A stretch of DNA of 64,000 bases, taken from Adineta ricciae. Lineage: Eukaryota; Rotifera; Eurotatoria; Adinetida; Adinetidae. The stretch spans positions 182,826 to 246,825 of the forward strand of contig CAJNOJ010000159.1 of NCBI GenBank assembly GCA_905250025.1, in the 5' to 3' direction. The position numbers and the translations under genes are program-made. The notes beneath the pieces are model-generated. The model was not told the origin of the DNA and did no database searches. It saw nothing but the letters and a program-made list of their open reading frames with translations. Within the stretch, counting starts at the first letter, position 1. Every line of letters starts with the position of its first letter. This document shows, piece by piece, positions 36,781-48,645 of the stretch.

Positions 36781-38844
36781 TCACATACAATAAGTACAAA
36801 TAGATGAAAATAAACATTTCAAATCTTTATCTTTATATTTTGCAAAATGAGCATAATTTTCATCATTGCCATCAATTACTGTTATTGTTCGATCGCATAA
36901 TGAACACGTTTGAGCATTTTCCAGCGCTAATGGTAATAATGTTCGGCAACATCGTGGCCAAACGTGTTTATTTACACAGACACATGATGTCAGATCGTTA
37001 TTCGTCAATGTTAATGTCGAATTACACAAAGGACATAGCAATGAATCTATTGAATCGTCTTTACAACAAAGGTTGTAAATCGATGCTTCAATCGAGGAAA
37101 GTTTCGAAACTGTTTTCGAGAAATGTGAAGTGAAAATCTGCGCTAATTGATGTCGATAATTTTGTAACAATTGATTCTCGAGTATTGGTAACTGTTTGGT
37201 ATTGTTGAGTAGATTATTCAAACGACATAGTCGTTGAAGTGAAAGAAAATTGTCGTTTGCACTCTTTTTCTGTTGATAATGATGCGTCGTGCCACGAATA
37301 ACTTCATTTAAAATCACAGCTAATTCATCTGACGATTTCCATAGAGGTGTATCGACTCTTGCTAAGAAATTCTCAATAATTTCATCGAAGGTTAACGTTG
37401 ATGACCAGCGATGTAATGTACAGATTACAAAGCCAAATTTGACATTCGGCGAAACAATAGGTGAGTAAAAGACTCGCGCAAGGAGTAAATCATTCGATGA
37501 TAGATGAAAATGACGAAGCAGTAATGGTTTACGAGAACAGGATTTGATTTGGCCAGTAGCCATGGGCTTCAAATCACGAATAATTGGAGGTGCTTGAGGA
37601 GAGATAGTCACAGAATGTATCGAACCATCTTCGCAGCCGATTAGTAGAGAAGAATGTTGATGATGAAAACCAACAATTGATGACGGAAGGACACGATGAT
37701 CGATTTGCGTGCATTCATACGACTAAAAATCAATATGAGCGATGAAAAGTGAAGATAATCTCATTACCTGATTAGTTTTGAGGGAGATTTCATAACTGAT
37801 GCAATAATTCATTTTACTTTCAATTAATAATAAGGATTTATCATTTATTTCTTTTAGTTCCGCAAGTTCAGCATTCATATAATCATTCTCTTTAATACTT
37901 ATGTCGAACACCTTCATTTGATCAATTCGAATCAATTTTCGTTGATTCTCTTTGCCAATAACGATCAAAATCTGACGTTGATCATTCCAAGTCATCGCTA
38001 ATGGTTTGCTAATGTTTGTATCAAAAATCGATAGAATTTCTTTTTCCAATCGATCAAATTTCCAAATAATCACATGACCTGAGTATTGCAATTGAAATAA
38101 TAACGTACCATTCTGATTCCAAAGGATGCTTGTCGTCAGATGGAAGTAAAGTAGTCGATAATCTTGTTCTTTATCAGAGTCGTGTAGATATTTGTCGAGT
38201 TGCGTATGTTCACAAAGATATTTTGTTAAGTCGAATTTCAAATTCGATGATTGGGAAAGAAAGAAGCGTTTCGACGAGGAAATGATTTCGTAAATGAACA
38301 CTTCATGGGCACAAGTTATGCACGCTAAGATGCTCTGACCCTGATTGAATGTGATATCACATGGAGAAAACGAACATCGACGAAAGCCTTTGTATTGCAC
38401 TATATCTGAACAGAGTAATCGATCGAACGATGATAATGACGTCGGTCGACGTTTGTAAGCTTCATATAGACGAGATAGGTGTTGAGTTTTGATTTTCTGG
38501 AAGAAAATATACGAAGAAGAATTGGTCGAAATAGAATTAGTTTGATCTGTCGATTGAAATGGATATGCTATCCGAGAGATAAGCATCGAAGACGAAGAAG
38601 ATGATAGATTTTGTGAAGATGATGATCGCCGTTGATACGTTTGAGGTGCACAAACGATTATTCCCTCAGATGTACAATAGGCTACTTCGCAAATGGATGA
38701 AATACTTGAAGAAAGTCTATCGTAGATATGAACTTGTTCATGAGAATACGAACTGAACAGTTCTAAATCGGCTGGAAGAGTACTGGGCAATGTGTTTGAT
38801 GGAATGGATGAAGATATCGATTTGTTTCTATTCGGTTTTTTCAT
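36781..38844 (-). CDS. GTF3C4: TFIIIC 90 kDa subunit-like protein (GTF3C4)
   Basis: Two exons (38844-37768, 37722-36781) give 672 residues; human GTF3C4 has 822. The N-terminal two thirds look like a WD40-type beta-propeller with weak repeats (for example LLFQLQYSGHVIIWKFDRL and LLIGCEDGSIHSVTI). The C-terminus holds the cysteine/histidine zinc module of the family: LCPLCNSTL, then VCVNKHVWPRCCRTLLPL and TCSLCDRTI, matching the CxxGHRWxRCC block of vertebrate GTF3C4. TFIIIC recruits TFIIIB to tRNA genes for RNA polymerase III; the 90 kDa subunit bridges to TFIIIB and polymerase. A serine-rich insert near the N-terminus is low complexity. The family call rests mainly on the zinc module. Confidence 0.8.
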
Positions 38845-39124
38845 TTCTAAAAGAAATCGAATGGAACGCGATTTTAATTAGTTGAAAATAAAGAAGATCT
38901 TTGCGATATTCATTCCATTCATGAAACATCCTACAAATAGCAATAGAGGCGAAAAAATAAAAAAATTCAAAAGATCATGTTTTCTGTTCGAAAGATTCAA
39001 GAAGAGGAGTACATTTCTTGTTATTCTTTAGAAATACTACGGCTAATACGACTGAGCATGTGTTAATCGGTTCAAAAAGGAATATTTGGCAAAGAAACGA
39101 TGATCAAGAGTAAAATAAACATAA

Positions 39125-40300
39125 TCATTGGTTTTCTTTTTTGATATAACCAAAGTGTTTCTTTAATTGCTCGAGGAAGATAAACATTAAAATCGTGTGT
39201 GGACCTATAGAACAAACTCGATGAATTTTTTATTCAAACATAGAAAAGAATGAATTCTTACCTAAACGGATAAATGCCGGAATGAACCCTTTGAATAGTC
39301 CGCTGGGGCCAACTTTCATGATATCTTTTAAGCAATCGAAAACTGAATTATAAGTTCCAGGTGGCGCATTCATCAAACGAGTTTTCATCACATCTAATGG
39401 CATTGTCAATAGTGTGGCACCGGTACCTGAAAAAGCAAACAAGAACATTCTTTTGTGCCTGTAATGGTACGAAACGAATGTACCAGCAAGAAAACTTGAG
39501 CTAAAATGAGTTACGATATCGTCTTTGAAATAACCACTAGCTAATAGAAGTTGTTTTGCTTGTTCATAGAATGCAATTTGACCCACAGTGACAAACGCTC
39601 CACGAATAACAGCCATTGATGCTCCTGAATAAACGAGAAGAACATAGTTTAGGAGAATATTGGAGATTAATTTACCATTGAGCAGTTTTTTAGGCCCTTC
39701 CTCGCGACAGATTCGAACGACACCATCGATAGCGTGTTTGTAATTTCGACGGTTCTCTTTCGGTAATTTGCAATCATTTTGCATACGAACATTGACAAGA
39801 TCAGCCGGTGCACCTAAATAGATTCGACAACGACAAGTGATCTTCTGTCAGTTGAATATGAAACTCTTCAACAAACCAACGAATGCACCAATCGCACCGG
39901 AACCAGCAGCAAGACTAATTTTTTCTATAAAACTCAAATTGGAATCTGTTTTCATCGATTTTACAGCACCATAGATAGCAAAGCGTGTTGTAGTGTATGT
40001 CGCCTGCCGTAAGCATGATGCCGACAAGCCATTATAAAGTGCTAAGAAGCCATCATCGCGTATGACCTTAACTGCCATAGCTAAAAAAAACAGAAACTTT
40101 CAAGATGCTTGAAAGATAGAAAGCTACTCCATACAGATGAGTCCATAATCAGCACGTTGTTGAGTTTGTAGTTGAACTTTGAGTGTATCAAGTGGATGTG
40201 TACAACATGCAGCCAGTACACCAGCTAAACCACCGAAATACCATCGTTCTTGACGAACTGGTTCTTTTTTAATTACTGTTGAAACTTCCTTTTTCTCCAT
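39125..40300 (-). CDS. SLC25A10: Mitochondrial dicarboxylate carrier
   Basis: Six exons (40300-40135, 40080-39877, 39813-39676, 39624-39484, 39426-39262, 39204-39125) give 297 residues, the usual carrier length. Three carrier repeats carry the PxDxxK signature: HPLDTLKVQLQTQQ, APADLVNVRMQNDCKLP and MPLDVMKTRLMNAPPG. WYFGGLAGVLAACCTHPLD and YNGLSASCLRQATYTTTRFA are near-identical to human SLC25A10. It exchanges malate or succinate for phosphate, sulphate or thiosulphate across the inner mitochondrial membrane. The start is the ATG at 40300. As in the human protein, the second repeat has alanine in place of the usual signature proline start. Confidence 0.94.
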
Positions 40301-40900
40301 TCTCAAGGATTCGAATAGTACAAAGTAACATCGGTATACTCAGTACATTTTTTTTCGATTAACCGGGGTCATCATCATGTTATACTTGCATCGATTGTAA
40401 TGCCACTATCGATTATTGATTTAATTGGTTGGTCGATCGAATTAACCTATGGCAATCGTTCTTCAAACATTCATTCCTTTTCCTTCCTTCTTCACGTTCA
40501 TTTCTACAATAATGTTACCAACGACTAACGTGTAAATTACTCAAATGTTTATTTAAACATTCGGATGACTGAGTATTTTTGCACATTACATCATCAAAAG
40601 ACGAAAAACCTATTTCTGTTGATCTTGTTCAATATAAAAATAGCAGCCATGCCGACAGCTGATGAGATCAAGTCTAAAGTTCAAAACGGTTCTCTCTCTC
40701 TCTTTCTCTCTCTATACTGCATCTTATTTTCTAACTCATAAACAATGTGGGATGAAAAAGGAAGTTCATAGAAGATTTTATTATTATTTAAAGACTAATT
40801 AATATCGTCGTTTATTCACACCTTTTTCTCATATTTCACCGGCATTGACTCTTTTTTTTCTTCTAGACGACGTGTCGCATATTCATTGTCCTCTTTGGTA
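40301..40900. other. Divergent promoter region with CT microsatellite
   Basis: About 600 bp between the dicarboxylate carrier (minus) and the RING protein (plus), with a CT-rich run at about 40690-40713. No gene is seen. Confidence 0.55.
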
Positions 40901-42390
40901 ATGTCTATGGAATCTGTCATGATGCCATCTCGAACAATATCCGAGCCAAATGAAGATTCCGTTGAACTAGGAAACAGTGACACAACAAGAACGCGTACGA
41001 ACGAAAGCGGATGGATCAGACTGTTCGTCCATTGTGATCAGGTGTTTGGCGGAGGTTTGCTCCATATATGCTATCGAGTATTTGATGTTATTCTTCTCTT
41101 CATTGGACTCAACCAAGGTGATCAGACGTGTCACATATCAAATAATCTCACATCGACAACATTAACATTATTAGTATTTTATTTAATCGATTTTGGTATT
41201 ATTTTTCTAAACTTCTTTCGTGGTATTCTACCGGGTCATAATCGCTTAACTGAAGAAGAAAAATCCGAACAATCACGGCGTGTCTCATCATTACGCGGAC
41301 TTTTTCTGTTTTTTAAATTAATACCTGTTCTTTTCGGTATCGGACACATCGTTATTTCAAATATTCCACAAGATATCGAATGTCAAACGATGAGATTTTG
41401 TGTAGGAATGGTTTGTTTCAGTACCATTCTACTTATGATTATGCCGCCGACTAAACCAGTTCTACCTCAACGGCGTTCATTTCGTCTTGAATGCTTCATT
41501 ATATCCTTTGTTCTATTTGTCAATGGAATGTATTTTCTTTCCGTAAGTCTAGCAATGAGAAGTGTCGAGCAAAGCACGTGTATTTATGGAAATGCATCGA
41601 GCTTATACACAGGCGCACCGTTGAAAACCTACGGATCATTTGGTTTGATTATATTCAGTTGTACAACAGCTATGCACATCATCAATGGTCTCATTAGTCA
41701 ATTATGTAATCGGTTAACTAATGGACGTCGAATTTATTCGTATTATTATGCTTTTCAATATTTTGTAAATTATTTTGCTTCGTTCGTTATTATTTATTAT
41801 CTTGCGGCAGGAGCTTTGTTTTTATTTCATCCGCGCTCGGGTCAACCTTGTCGCCTTGATGCGCCGGCACTATATCGGGTTCTGTTAATATGGGAATGGA
41901 TACGAGTGCTGACGCCATTGGTAGCTGTACCATTATTTTTAATTCTTTGCTGTGTCGGAGTGTTCTTCGGGTTTGTTTTGAGTTATTGTTTGCCAGCGTC
42001 GGTAACTGTTCCACTTCTTGAAGTCATACGAGTAAGAAATGAATGAAGACATCGAATTTTGAGAGATTCGATTTATTTAGAATTGGTTATCGTCTGCTCC
42101 TGTGCATATTCCTCGAGATCCACCAGCGACTCAAGCAGGTATTGATGCCATTCCCGTGGTGTTATTTGGTAAAGAACCTGATCCGTACAATCAAACTGAA
42201 TGGTATATACGTATTTTGTTTTGCTCAAATTGAATCTTTCATGTTTGTGTTTAGTGCAATATGTCAAACGAGCTTTAAAGTCGATGAACACGTTAAAAAA
42301 CTTCAATGCGGACATTTCTTTCATTCAGAATGTGTTCGCACTTGGTTATCCATTACAGGTATTTGTCCTGTTTGTCGACATCGGACGTGA
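40901..42390 (+). CDS. Multi-pass membrane RING-H2 protein (probable E3 ubiquitin ligase)
   Basis: Three exons (40901-42031, 42081-42202, 42255-42390) give 462 residues. The first exon encodes a serine/threonine-rich cytosolic head and about six to eight hydrophobic segments. The end is a RING-H2 finger split by the last intron: CAICQ, then CGHFFHSEC and CPVCRH. Spacing and the two central histidines fit the zinc-binding pattern C-x2-C, C-x-H-x2-H-x2-C, C-x2-C. RING-H2 fingers recruit an E2 enzyme for ubiquitin transfer, so it is probably a membrane-anchored ligase of the secretory or endosomal system. It ends with the finger. No closer orthologue recognised. Confidence 0.82.
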
Positions 42391-43499
42391 CCAGTACGTT
42401 AGTACAAGATTTTTCTCAATTAAACCTATAGACAGATATTATTTTTGATCTCCAGTCGATAAGAATTCTATCGCGTTTTCCTCTTTATATATTTGCACAG
42501 ATATGAATATTAAATTTTAATCTCTTATACATATATATTTATTTCCAATTTGTATAAAAAAAGCTTTTTTTTTCATAGCATTCTCTGATGTAGAAGATGA
42601 GTGATCAGCAGCGATTGTTTATAAACAGCTTTTTTTGTTTGTCAAAACAGATTTTAATTCAATAAACGTGCACTATTCTTCATTGATATCAACTTGAAAA
42701 TTTATTAAGCGCATTTCTAGTGCTAACCTGATGGAAATTCTATGAGAACTTACAAATATCACTGATCAACTTCAGGGTATGTGTGATGTCCTCAGGACTA
42801 CATGTATTATTTTGAAGACTGGAGCAGATTGAAGAGAAATAAGGCCTTCTCTCGTACTCTTTTATTCGTGCGGAAATTTATTCGCGTACAATATTGATCA
42901 AAATAGAAGTATAAATTAGTTACAAAGTAAACTCTTTTGCCATTGCAAAGGATACAGGAAAATTAAAACTGAATGTTGGCACTAACGGAAGGAAATCCAC
43001 ATTGATTCAGTTTTCATGCCAGAATTTGTCAGAGTTGACCATAGACGATCAAAAATGCGAGAGGCTTATCGGTAATCCAAAATCGCATATTGTTCGATTC
43101 ATAAAAATTCATCGAAAGAAAACTGGTTGAAATGTTTCAGACTCTATCATATGTATGATGCTTGTCCACCAAGTCTTAACCAGCTGATCAGAGTAGTGCG
43201 AGATATTTGACTGCTTGATTTTTTTCGAAGAGAGAAACTTTTAGAACTGAATCAGTGCTTGAAAGCCTAACTGTTAAATTCGTATTAGATCAGTCTATTC
43301 GAAGATTCTGAATAAGAGATATACTGTCAAACGGAGAACTATACTCATCACCAAATTGTTCCCTTATCAGAGAGCCTTCAAGGACTATCTATAAGTTAAA
43401 ATTTTCCTCTCAGTCCTACCCAAACATAAATAAATATTTCTTAAATCTATGGAATCTATCAGAATATCATTTCATCCTATTTCGTATACGCATACGTTA
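42391..43499. other. Intergenic, no gene recognised
   Basis: AT-rich sequence with no open frame of interest on either strand. It precedes a decayed membrane-protein gene. Confidence 0.5.
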
Positions 43500-44773
43500 C
43501 TCAATGACACCCTCACATCCTCAAGATGGTCTTAGTAATGAAAAACCATATCCGCGTCTTCTCGAAATAGCACATTCGAATGTTGTTTCATTATCAGAAA
43601 ATAAATAGATATCAGACTCTCGTGTTAAATATGCGACAACAAATGACCATCCATTGTTCGATACTAGTCTTTTGATGGCTATTCATCATCAAGCGTGTCC
43701 TTATCCCGACTTACCTGACTCAACCGAATTCGATGATGTTATTTTCGAGAATATGTTCAAGCTGTCAACATCGTCTCTCTATTGCCTTTTAATCTCATCA
43801 CTATTTTGGGTTTTTATTAGGTTGACCATTGTCTTTGCTATTTTCCTTATCACGGATATTCTCAACTGCTGTTCCGGACGGAAGAGATCGAGAAGAAAAC
43901 ATTTCAACATTTAGGTTTAATTGGCGAGAGACAATTATGGCTAGGCGGACTCGTATCATTAGCAATTCTCGTTTTCATTATCTTTTCTAGTAAATTTGGT
44001 ATCTTGCTTTCACGTCTGTATTCAATCGAGCTTATGGGTGATGTTCTTCACAAGGATATGTCATGCAATCGAACTTTATTCGATGTATTAACATCGAAGC
44101 ACGAAAATGAACTTCCAATATTCAATATGCTTGATAAATAACCGTTAACATTAATCATTGATTTTATTAGCACAGGCTTTACGTGTGAGAAACTAACAGT
44201 TCAACGTAAGATTGATCGACAAGCATGGAAAACATCGAAATGTTTTACTTGTAACTCTGACAATATCGATTCTACCCTTTTGGTAATTAATAGGCTTTCA
44301 CAGCATCGTATTAGCACACACATTCAGTTGGACGGTTCGTATTTTCTCGGAGGCTTATGTCTATGTCTTCAAGACCCATCAGTTAGACTTCTGTCAGTTT
44401 CTTTATAGTCAAAATCAAACTGGTTATTGACTCGACCGTACATATCGAAATGACGAAAGTAGTGAATCGAATAGCAAATATACACACAGATGATAGTCCT
44501 TCATTTACGGCACTTCGACTGCCAACATTAACAACACATTTGTATTCGGAAGAAGGCGAACCTCATCATTACATGAATCTGCGACGAGCTCTGATTGTAG
44601 ACATATCCAAATGGAAATTTTTCATGAACAATATCCAGGAACATATCGTTCGACCTTACCAAATTACTTTTAATACTATTCTCTTCTCAAGTAGGTTGCC
44701 GCCTTCATGCTGCCGATCTGATAGACGAATTTCGACTACATACTTTACATTTATGTTCTACTGCGTTATTTAG
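43500..44773 (+). pseudogene. Decayed gene for an unidentified membrane protein
   Basis: Coding-like segments occur in shifting frames. 43500-43606 ends in an in-frame TAG. 43620-43914 includes a hydrophobic stretch of about 30 residues (YCLLISSLFWVFIRLTIVFA). About 43890-44141, in another frame, has a second hydrophobic stretch (LGGLVSLAILVFIIF). 44150-44410 is a further coding-like piece broken by stops, and 44450-44773 is the last segment. The segments read like one transmembrane protein with a large extracellular part, but stops and frame changes without matching introns make it a pseudogene. I do not recognise the family. Confidence 0.45.
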
Positions 44774-44970
44774 AATTATTCGACTTGCTTTTTCTTGTGT
44801 CGAAATTAGCAATCGTTATTTTTATTCAAACACTACGAAACCAATTCTGTGATTGTCAACGATATGTCGGAAATCGTGAAAACGCTTCGAACTGACTACT
44901 AAACAAAACCATAAATGAGATATAAATCGACAAGTCCCACAAGAGTGTGGACGACGGTATTGATATTCTT

Positions 44971-46023
44971 TCATCTTGTCAATCCTACCATATCCCATAA
45001 AAGATTTGTATTGTTTGGATTTAACTGTGGAAGTTTTTCTACAATTAATCGATTGAACTTTTCGATTCGTTGATTGTTCTCTCCAAGATTTGTTAAATAT
45101 AAAACAAGAACTTTTCGTTCCGCATCATCAATGCGAAATACCTGATGAGTAAAACCGCATGAATTTCCTGTATGTAAATGAATTTTACCATTAGAATCAG
45201 TCAAAAACCAACCAAGATCGTAATAATATGTTTCCAATGGCGCTTCGTCGATTCGAAATGGTTTCGCTGATAAAATTGGATAGTGGTAGTACCATTGAAG
45301 ATAATCAGTCAACGACATATAAATACCACCATCTCCTCTAGTTGCACTTGTTGTACTTTGATCGCGCAGGTCGTATTTTTCCTTATTTCTTTGTTGAATA
45401 TAACCTAGAGCTCGATTGGTGATCACAGTTCGATCGAAATCATAGAGAATGCTTGCGTTCGTCTGAAATGGTTGGAAGATATTCTCGTCGAAGTATTGAT
45501 TCAACGATTGTTCAGAAACAGTCTCGATGATTAAGCCTAAAAGAATATAGCCGGTGTTGCTGTATCGATAATGCGTACCTGGTGTGAAATATGTTTCATC
45601 GGTGAGGATATTTAACACATCGAAATCAGACCATTGCGAATGATCGTTCGAATCAAATGTTTCATAATCACATATTCCTGACGAGTGCTCTAATAAATGT
45701 TGAACTTTGACTTCTCTACTAAGATACGGACACTTTCGTTGAAATTCCATCGAGAAAAACCGTCCGAGTGTGTCATTTTTTGATAGTCTGTTTTGTTGTT
45801 CGAGTAACATAATGCCATAGGCAGTGAACTGTTTTGTTAATGATGCCAGGCGAAAGTTAGTTTCAGGTGTAATTTGCTCCTCCTTATCAAGATTTGCCAA
45901 ACCCAAACAACGTTGGTAAACTATCTGATCGTTAATTACAATCAATATCGCTACTCCTGGTCCGTTGGAATGATAATCTTCGTTGACTAAATTATCCAAC
46001 GAACGAACACTTTGCTCGTCCAT
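44971..46023 (-). CDS. Beta-lactamase-fold serine hydrolase (class C / DD-peptidase-like)
   Basis: A single-exon gene of 350 residues with the three active-site motifs of the PF00144 family in order: S61-L-T-K64 (SxxK, nucleophile serine and lysine), Y154-S-N (YxN) and H284-T-G (HTG, in place of KTG). A GDGGIYMS block, typical of class C-like esterases, precedes the last motif. In bacteria the family includes AmpC beta-lactamases, DD-peptidases and esterases; in animals it includes LACTB. No signal peptide or mitochondrial presequence is obvious, so a cytosolic place is likely. The lack of introns among intron-bearing neighbours and the bacterial-like domain suggest horizontal acquisition. 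Substrate unknown; esterase or peptidase activity is as likely as lactam hydrolysis. Confidence 0.88.
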   Translation of the reverse strand: MDEQSVRSLDNLVNEDYHSNGPGVAILIVINDQIVYQRCLGLANLDKEEQITPETNFRLASLTKQFTAYGIMLLEQQNRLSKNDTLGRFFSMEFQRKCPYLSREVKVQHLLEHSSGICDYETFDSNDHSQWSDFDVLNILTDETYFTPGTHYRYSNTGYILLGLIIETVSEQSLNQYFDENIFQPFQTNASILYDFDRTVITNRALGYIQQRNKEKYDLRDQSTTSATRGDGGIYMSLTDYLQWYYHYPILSAKPFRIDEAPLETYYYDLGWFLTDSNGKIHLHTGNSCGFTHQVFRIDDAERKVLVLYLTNLGENNQRIEKFNRLIVEKLPQLNPNNTNLLWDMVGLTR

Positions 46024-46185
46024 TGTAATGTATTTTTTTTCTTTTGAAGCGATGTCGATATTATCTATTTTGCGACATGCACATGCGCATACAATCTTTA
46101 TTTTGATAAAGAAGATAAAAGTCTACAATCGAGAAAAATGCGTTGAAACGTTTGCGTGAGACACAGCTTTTATTTGTTGAGGTGA

Positions 46186-47275
46186 TTATCGGTCGAAAAC
46201 GTGTCGATCTGCTGGCGGTAAAACAGCTGGATTGAAAAATCGTCGATAATTGGTTTTCTCTAACTGATCGATTTGATTCATTTCTTCATCTGTTAGTTCG
46301 AAGTCAAAAACTTGACTATTCTCATGCAGACGTTCCGGTGTGACAGTTTTCGGTATAACGGTCAAACCGTGTTGAAGATGCCACCGGAGAATGATTTGTG
46401 CTGCTGTTTTTTCTTTTGTCTGAGCAATTTTTTGGATGGTCGGATTGTACAACGGCGAAACTTCTTCTTCGGGTTCGTTAGGTCGTTTGAGATTTGCTAA
46501 CGGACTGTAACTTGTAACAACGATGTCCTGTTTAGCACAATAATCACGCAAGACTTGCTGATTCAAATATGGATGTAGTTCAATTTGATTAACAACAGGC
46601 TTAATACGGGCAATTTGAAGAATTTCATTGATTTCTGATGGTTTAAAATTTGACAAACCAATCGAGCGAACCAACTTTGCATCAACTAATTTCTCCATAG
46701 CTCTCCATGTATCAGCAAGAGTGACGCCTTCTGCATAGTAACGAACAGTTTTATCTTCATTTTGCGACCATACGTTTTCTTCCATTCGTTTGAACGCAAT
46801 AGGCCAATGAATAAGATAAAGATCGACATAGTCCAGGCGAAGTTTTTGTAGACTATCATGTATCGCCCATTCAACATCTTCCGGTACATGATGCTAGAAA
46901 GAAAATAATGCCAACTCAGTTTGAATTGATGTAAACGACCTTTACTTGGTTCCATAATTTTGTTGTTATAAATAAATCTTCGCGTTTAATTTTTCCTTGA
47001 CTTTGTTCAATAGCTTCATGAATACCATTTCCGACTTCCGTTTCATTCTTATACAACCATGCACCGTCGATATGTCGATAACCGTGATTTAAGATCGCTT
47101 CCTTGACTATATTTTGAACTTTACCCGGTTCGCTTCTCCATGTACCAAGACCTTCAGTAAACGAACATGAATTCGATACCGGTTTATCCAAAATCATAAT
47201 CCTACCTAATCGTGGAATGGTATGATGATCAGAAAGTGTCAAACGTGATTCAATGGTCCAGGATTCTTTAGACAT
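46186..47275 (-). CDS. Aldo-keto reductase
   Basis: Three exons (47275-47206, 47151-46946, 46893-46186) give 327 residues, standard for the family. Without the 54-nt intron at 47205-47152, which has GT/AG ends but no stop, an 18-residue insert would separate PRLG from LGTW. Removing it restores the family's first-strand motif. The catalytic tetrad is D52, Y57, K88 and H121 ([20 protein letters not shown]). The cofactor-binding block [19 protein letters not shown] is present. It reduces carbonyl groups with NADPH in the cytosol; the sequence resembles the AKR1 branch (aldehyde reductase type). An AATAAA signal (46174-46169) follows the stop by about 12 nt. Confidence 0.92.
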
Positions 47276-47674
47276 ATTGACAATGAAAACAAACTTCAAA
47301 CTGAAGTTTTTCTTTTCTTTTCTCTTTGCTTACACGTCACTGTGTATAATTTCACCTTTAATATACGAATGAATGCTTCTCGTTTTTTCTTAACAATGAC
47401 TGGTGGATATGTCAATGAAAAATGCAATCAGTCATCCATTGCATTTTACCAAACAAAAATTTCTTCATCTAATCATTTCTTTTTCTTTGGCCATTGAAAG
47501 TCTATGGCAACATATGCTGATATTCGGTTCTAGCGTCATCTGTCCAACAATGGTGCATCACTAACTTCAATAATGACAAAGCAATCAACATCACTTCCAT
47601 TAAACGTATGAAAGCTAACTGTCTGAACGACTACAGATCATTTAATGATTGATTTTGTAAAAAAAATTATCTAA
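47276..47674. other. Intergenic
   Basis: Promoter and 5' flank of the aldo-keto reductase and the 3' flank of MED4. No gene is seen. Confidence 0.55.
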
Positions 47675-48454
47675 TCACAGCAAATCATCGTCCGAATCGG
47701 TATCACTCGACGAAAAGTTGATGTTTGCTGCTTCATCATACATTCCTGAGAAAATATCCGATGCAAACGATGTTGTATCATGTTTCGGGGGTCGTACAGC
47801 GGTTGTTACAGGTGTGTATGATGATGTCGTCGGTACATTTTGTTGAACGCTTGAATCTACCACCGTCGCTGTATTGATTGCTGGATTTTGTAGATTAGTT
47901 TGCTGTAGCTGTTGTTTTTGTAGTGTTTGTTCACTGATCCGACCGAGTAAACCACGTGTCATATCGAGATTTGTTGGAAAAGGACGGCGAATATCTCCTT
48001 GTTGCCAATTTTCTGGTGCCGTCGTCGAATAACATATTGCTAGTTGATGTGCATAACGAATAATTGTTTCCGATGGAAAACTTTTCGCTCGACGAATATT
48101 ATCCAGTTTCTCACGCGCTTGATAAACAGCTGACGAAAGAACTTGGACGGCTTGTAATAAATACGTTTGTAAACACCGTAAGGCACGCTCGCATTTAAGG
48201 ATTTCTTCACGTTTTAATTGCAATTGTCGTTCTAATTCTTCATGCTGTCGAACAACGGCTATTTGTTCAGTTAGCAGATTTTGTCGTTCGATAAACATAT
48301 CAACTAAAGCTTGGATATCAACATTTGCCGTCCGATTCGTTGTTGAATTGTGCATTTGTACAATCATTTCTCGACATATCGTATCCATTTCTTGTAGAAG
48401 TAATTCTAGTTTACGACGAGTGCCTAACATACGATTTTGTACTATTTCTGTCAT
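47675..48454 (-). CDS. MED4: Mediator complex subunit 4
   Basis: A single exon of 259 residues; human MED4 has 270. The order of features matches: N-terminal helices, a long coiled coil (LQLKREEILKCERALRCLQT), then VLSSAVYQAREKLDNIRRAK, SETIIRYAHQLA and the diagnostic APENWQQGDIRRPFPTNLDM ending in GLLG, and finally an acidic serine/aspartate-rich tail (SSSDTDSDDDLL). MED4 sits in the middle module of Mediator, which links transcription factors to RNA polymerase II in the nucleus. A glutamine-rich stretch lies between the conserved core and the tail. Confidence 0.9.
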   Translation of the reverse strand: MTEIVQNRMLGTRRKLELLLQEMDTICREMIVQMHNSTTNRTANVDIQALVDMFIERQNLLTEQIAVVRQHEELERQLQLKREEILKCERALRCLQTYLLQAVQVLSSAVYQAREKLDNIRRAKSFPSETIIRYAHQLAICYSTTAPENWQQGDIRRPFPTNLDMTRGLLGRISEQTLQKQQLQQTNLQNPAINTATVVDSSVQQNVPTTSSYTPVTTAVRPPKHDTTSFASDIFSGMYDEAANINFSSSDTDSDDDLL

Positions 48455-48645
48455 TGTTGAAACGAAGAATGAATGTTGTCGAATCTAATGACTTGACAGA
48501 TAGAGAACGACAATACTGACCTCTATGTTTTTGGTATTCTATGGATTAGTTTGTCATTCTACAAATGATTTATTGAATGAACACGTTTTATATACAAGAA
48601 AAGAGAGAGAGAAGGCGTTCGAACAAGATAAGTAAGTTTCTTGCG

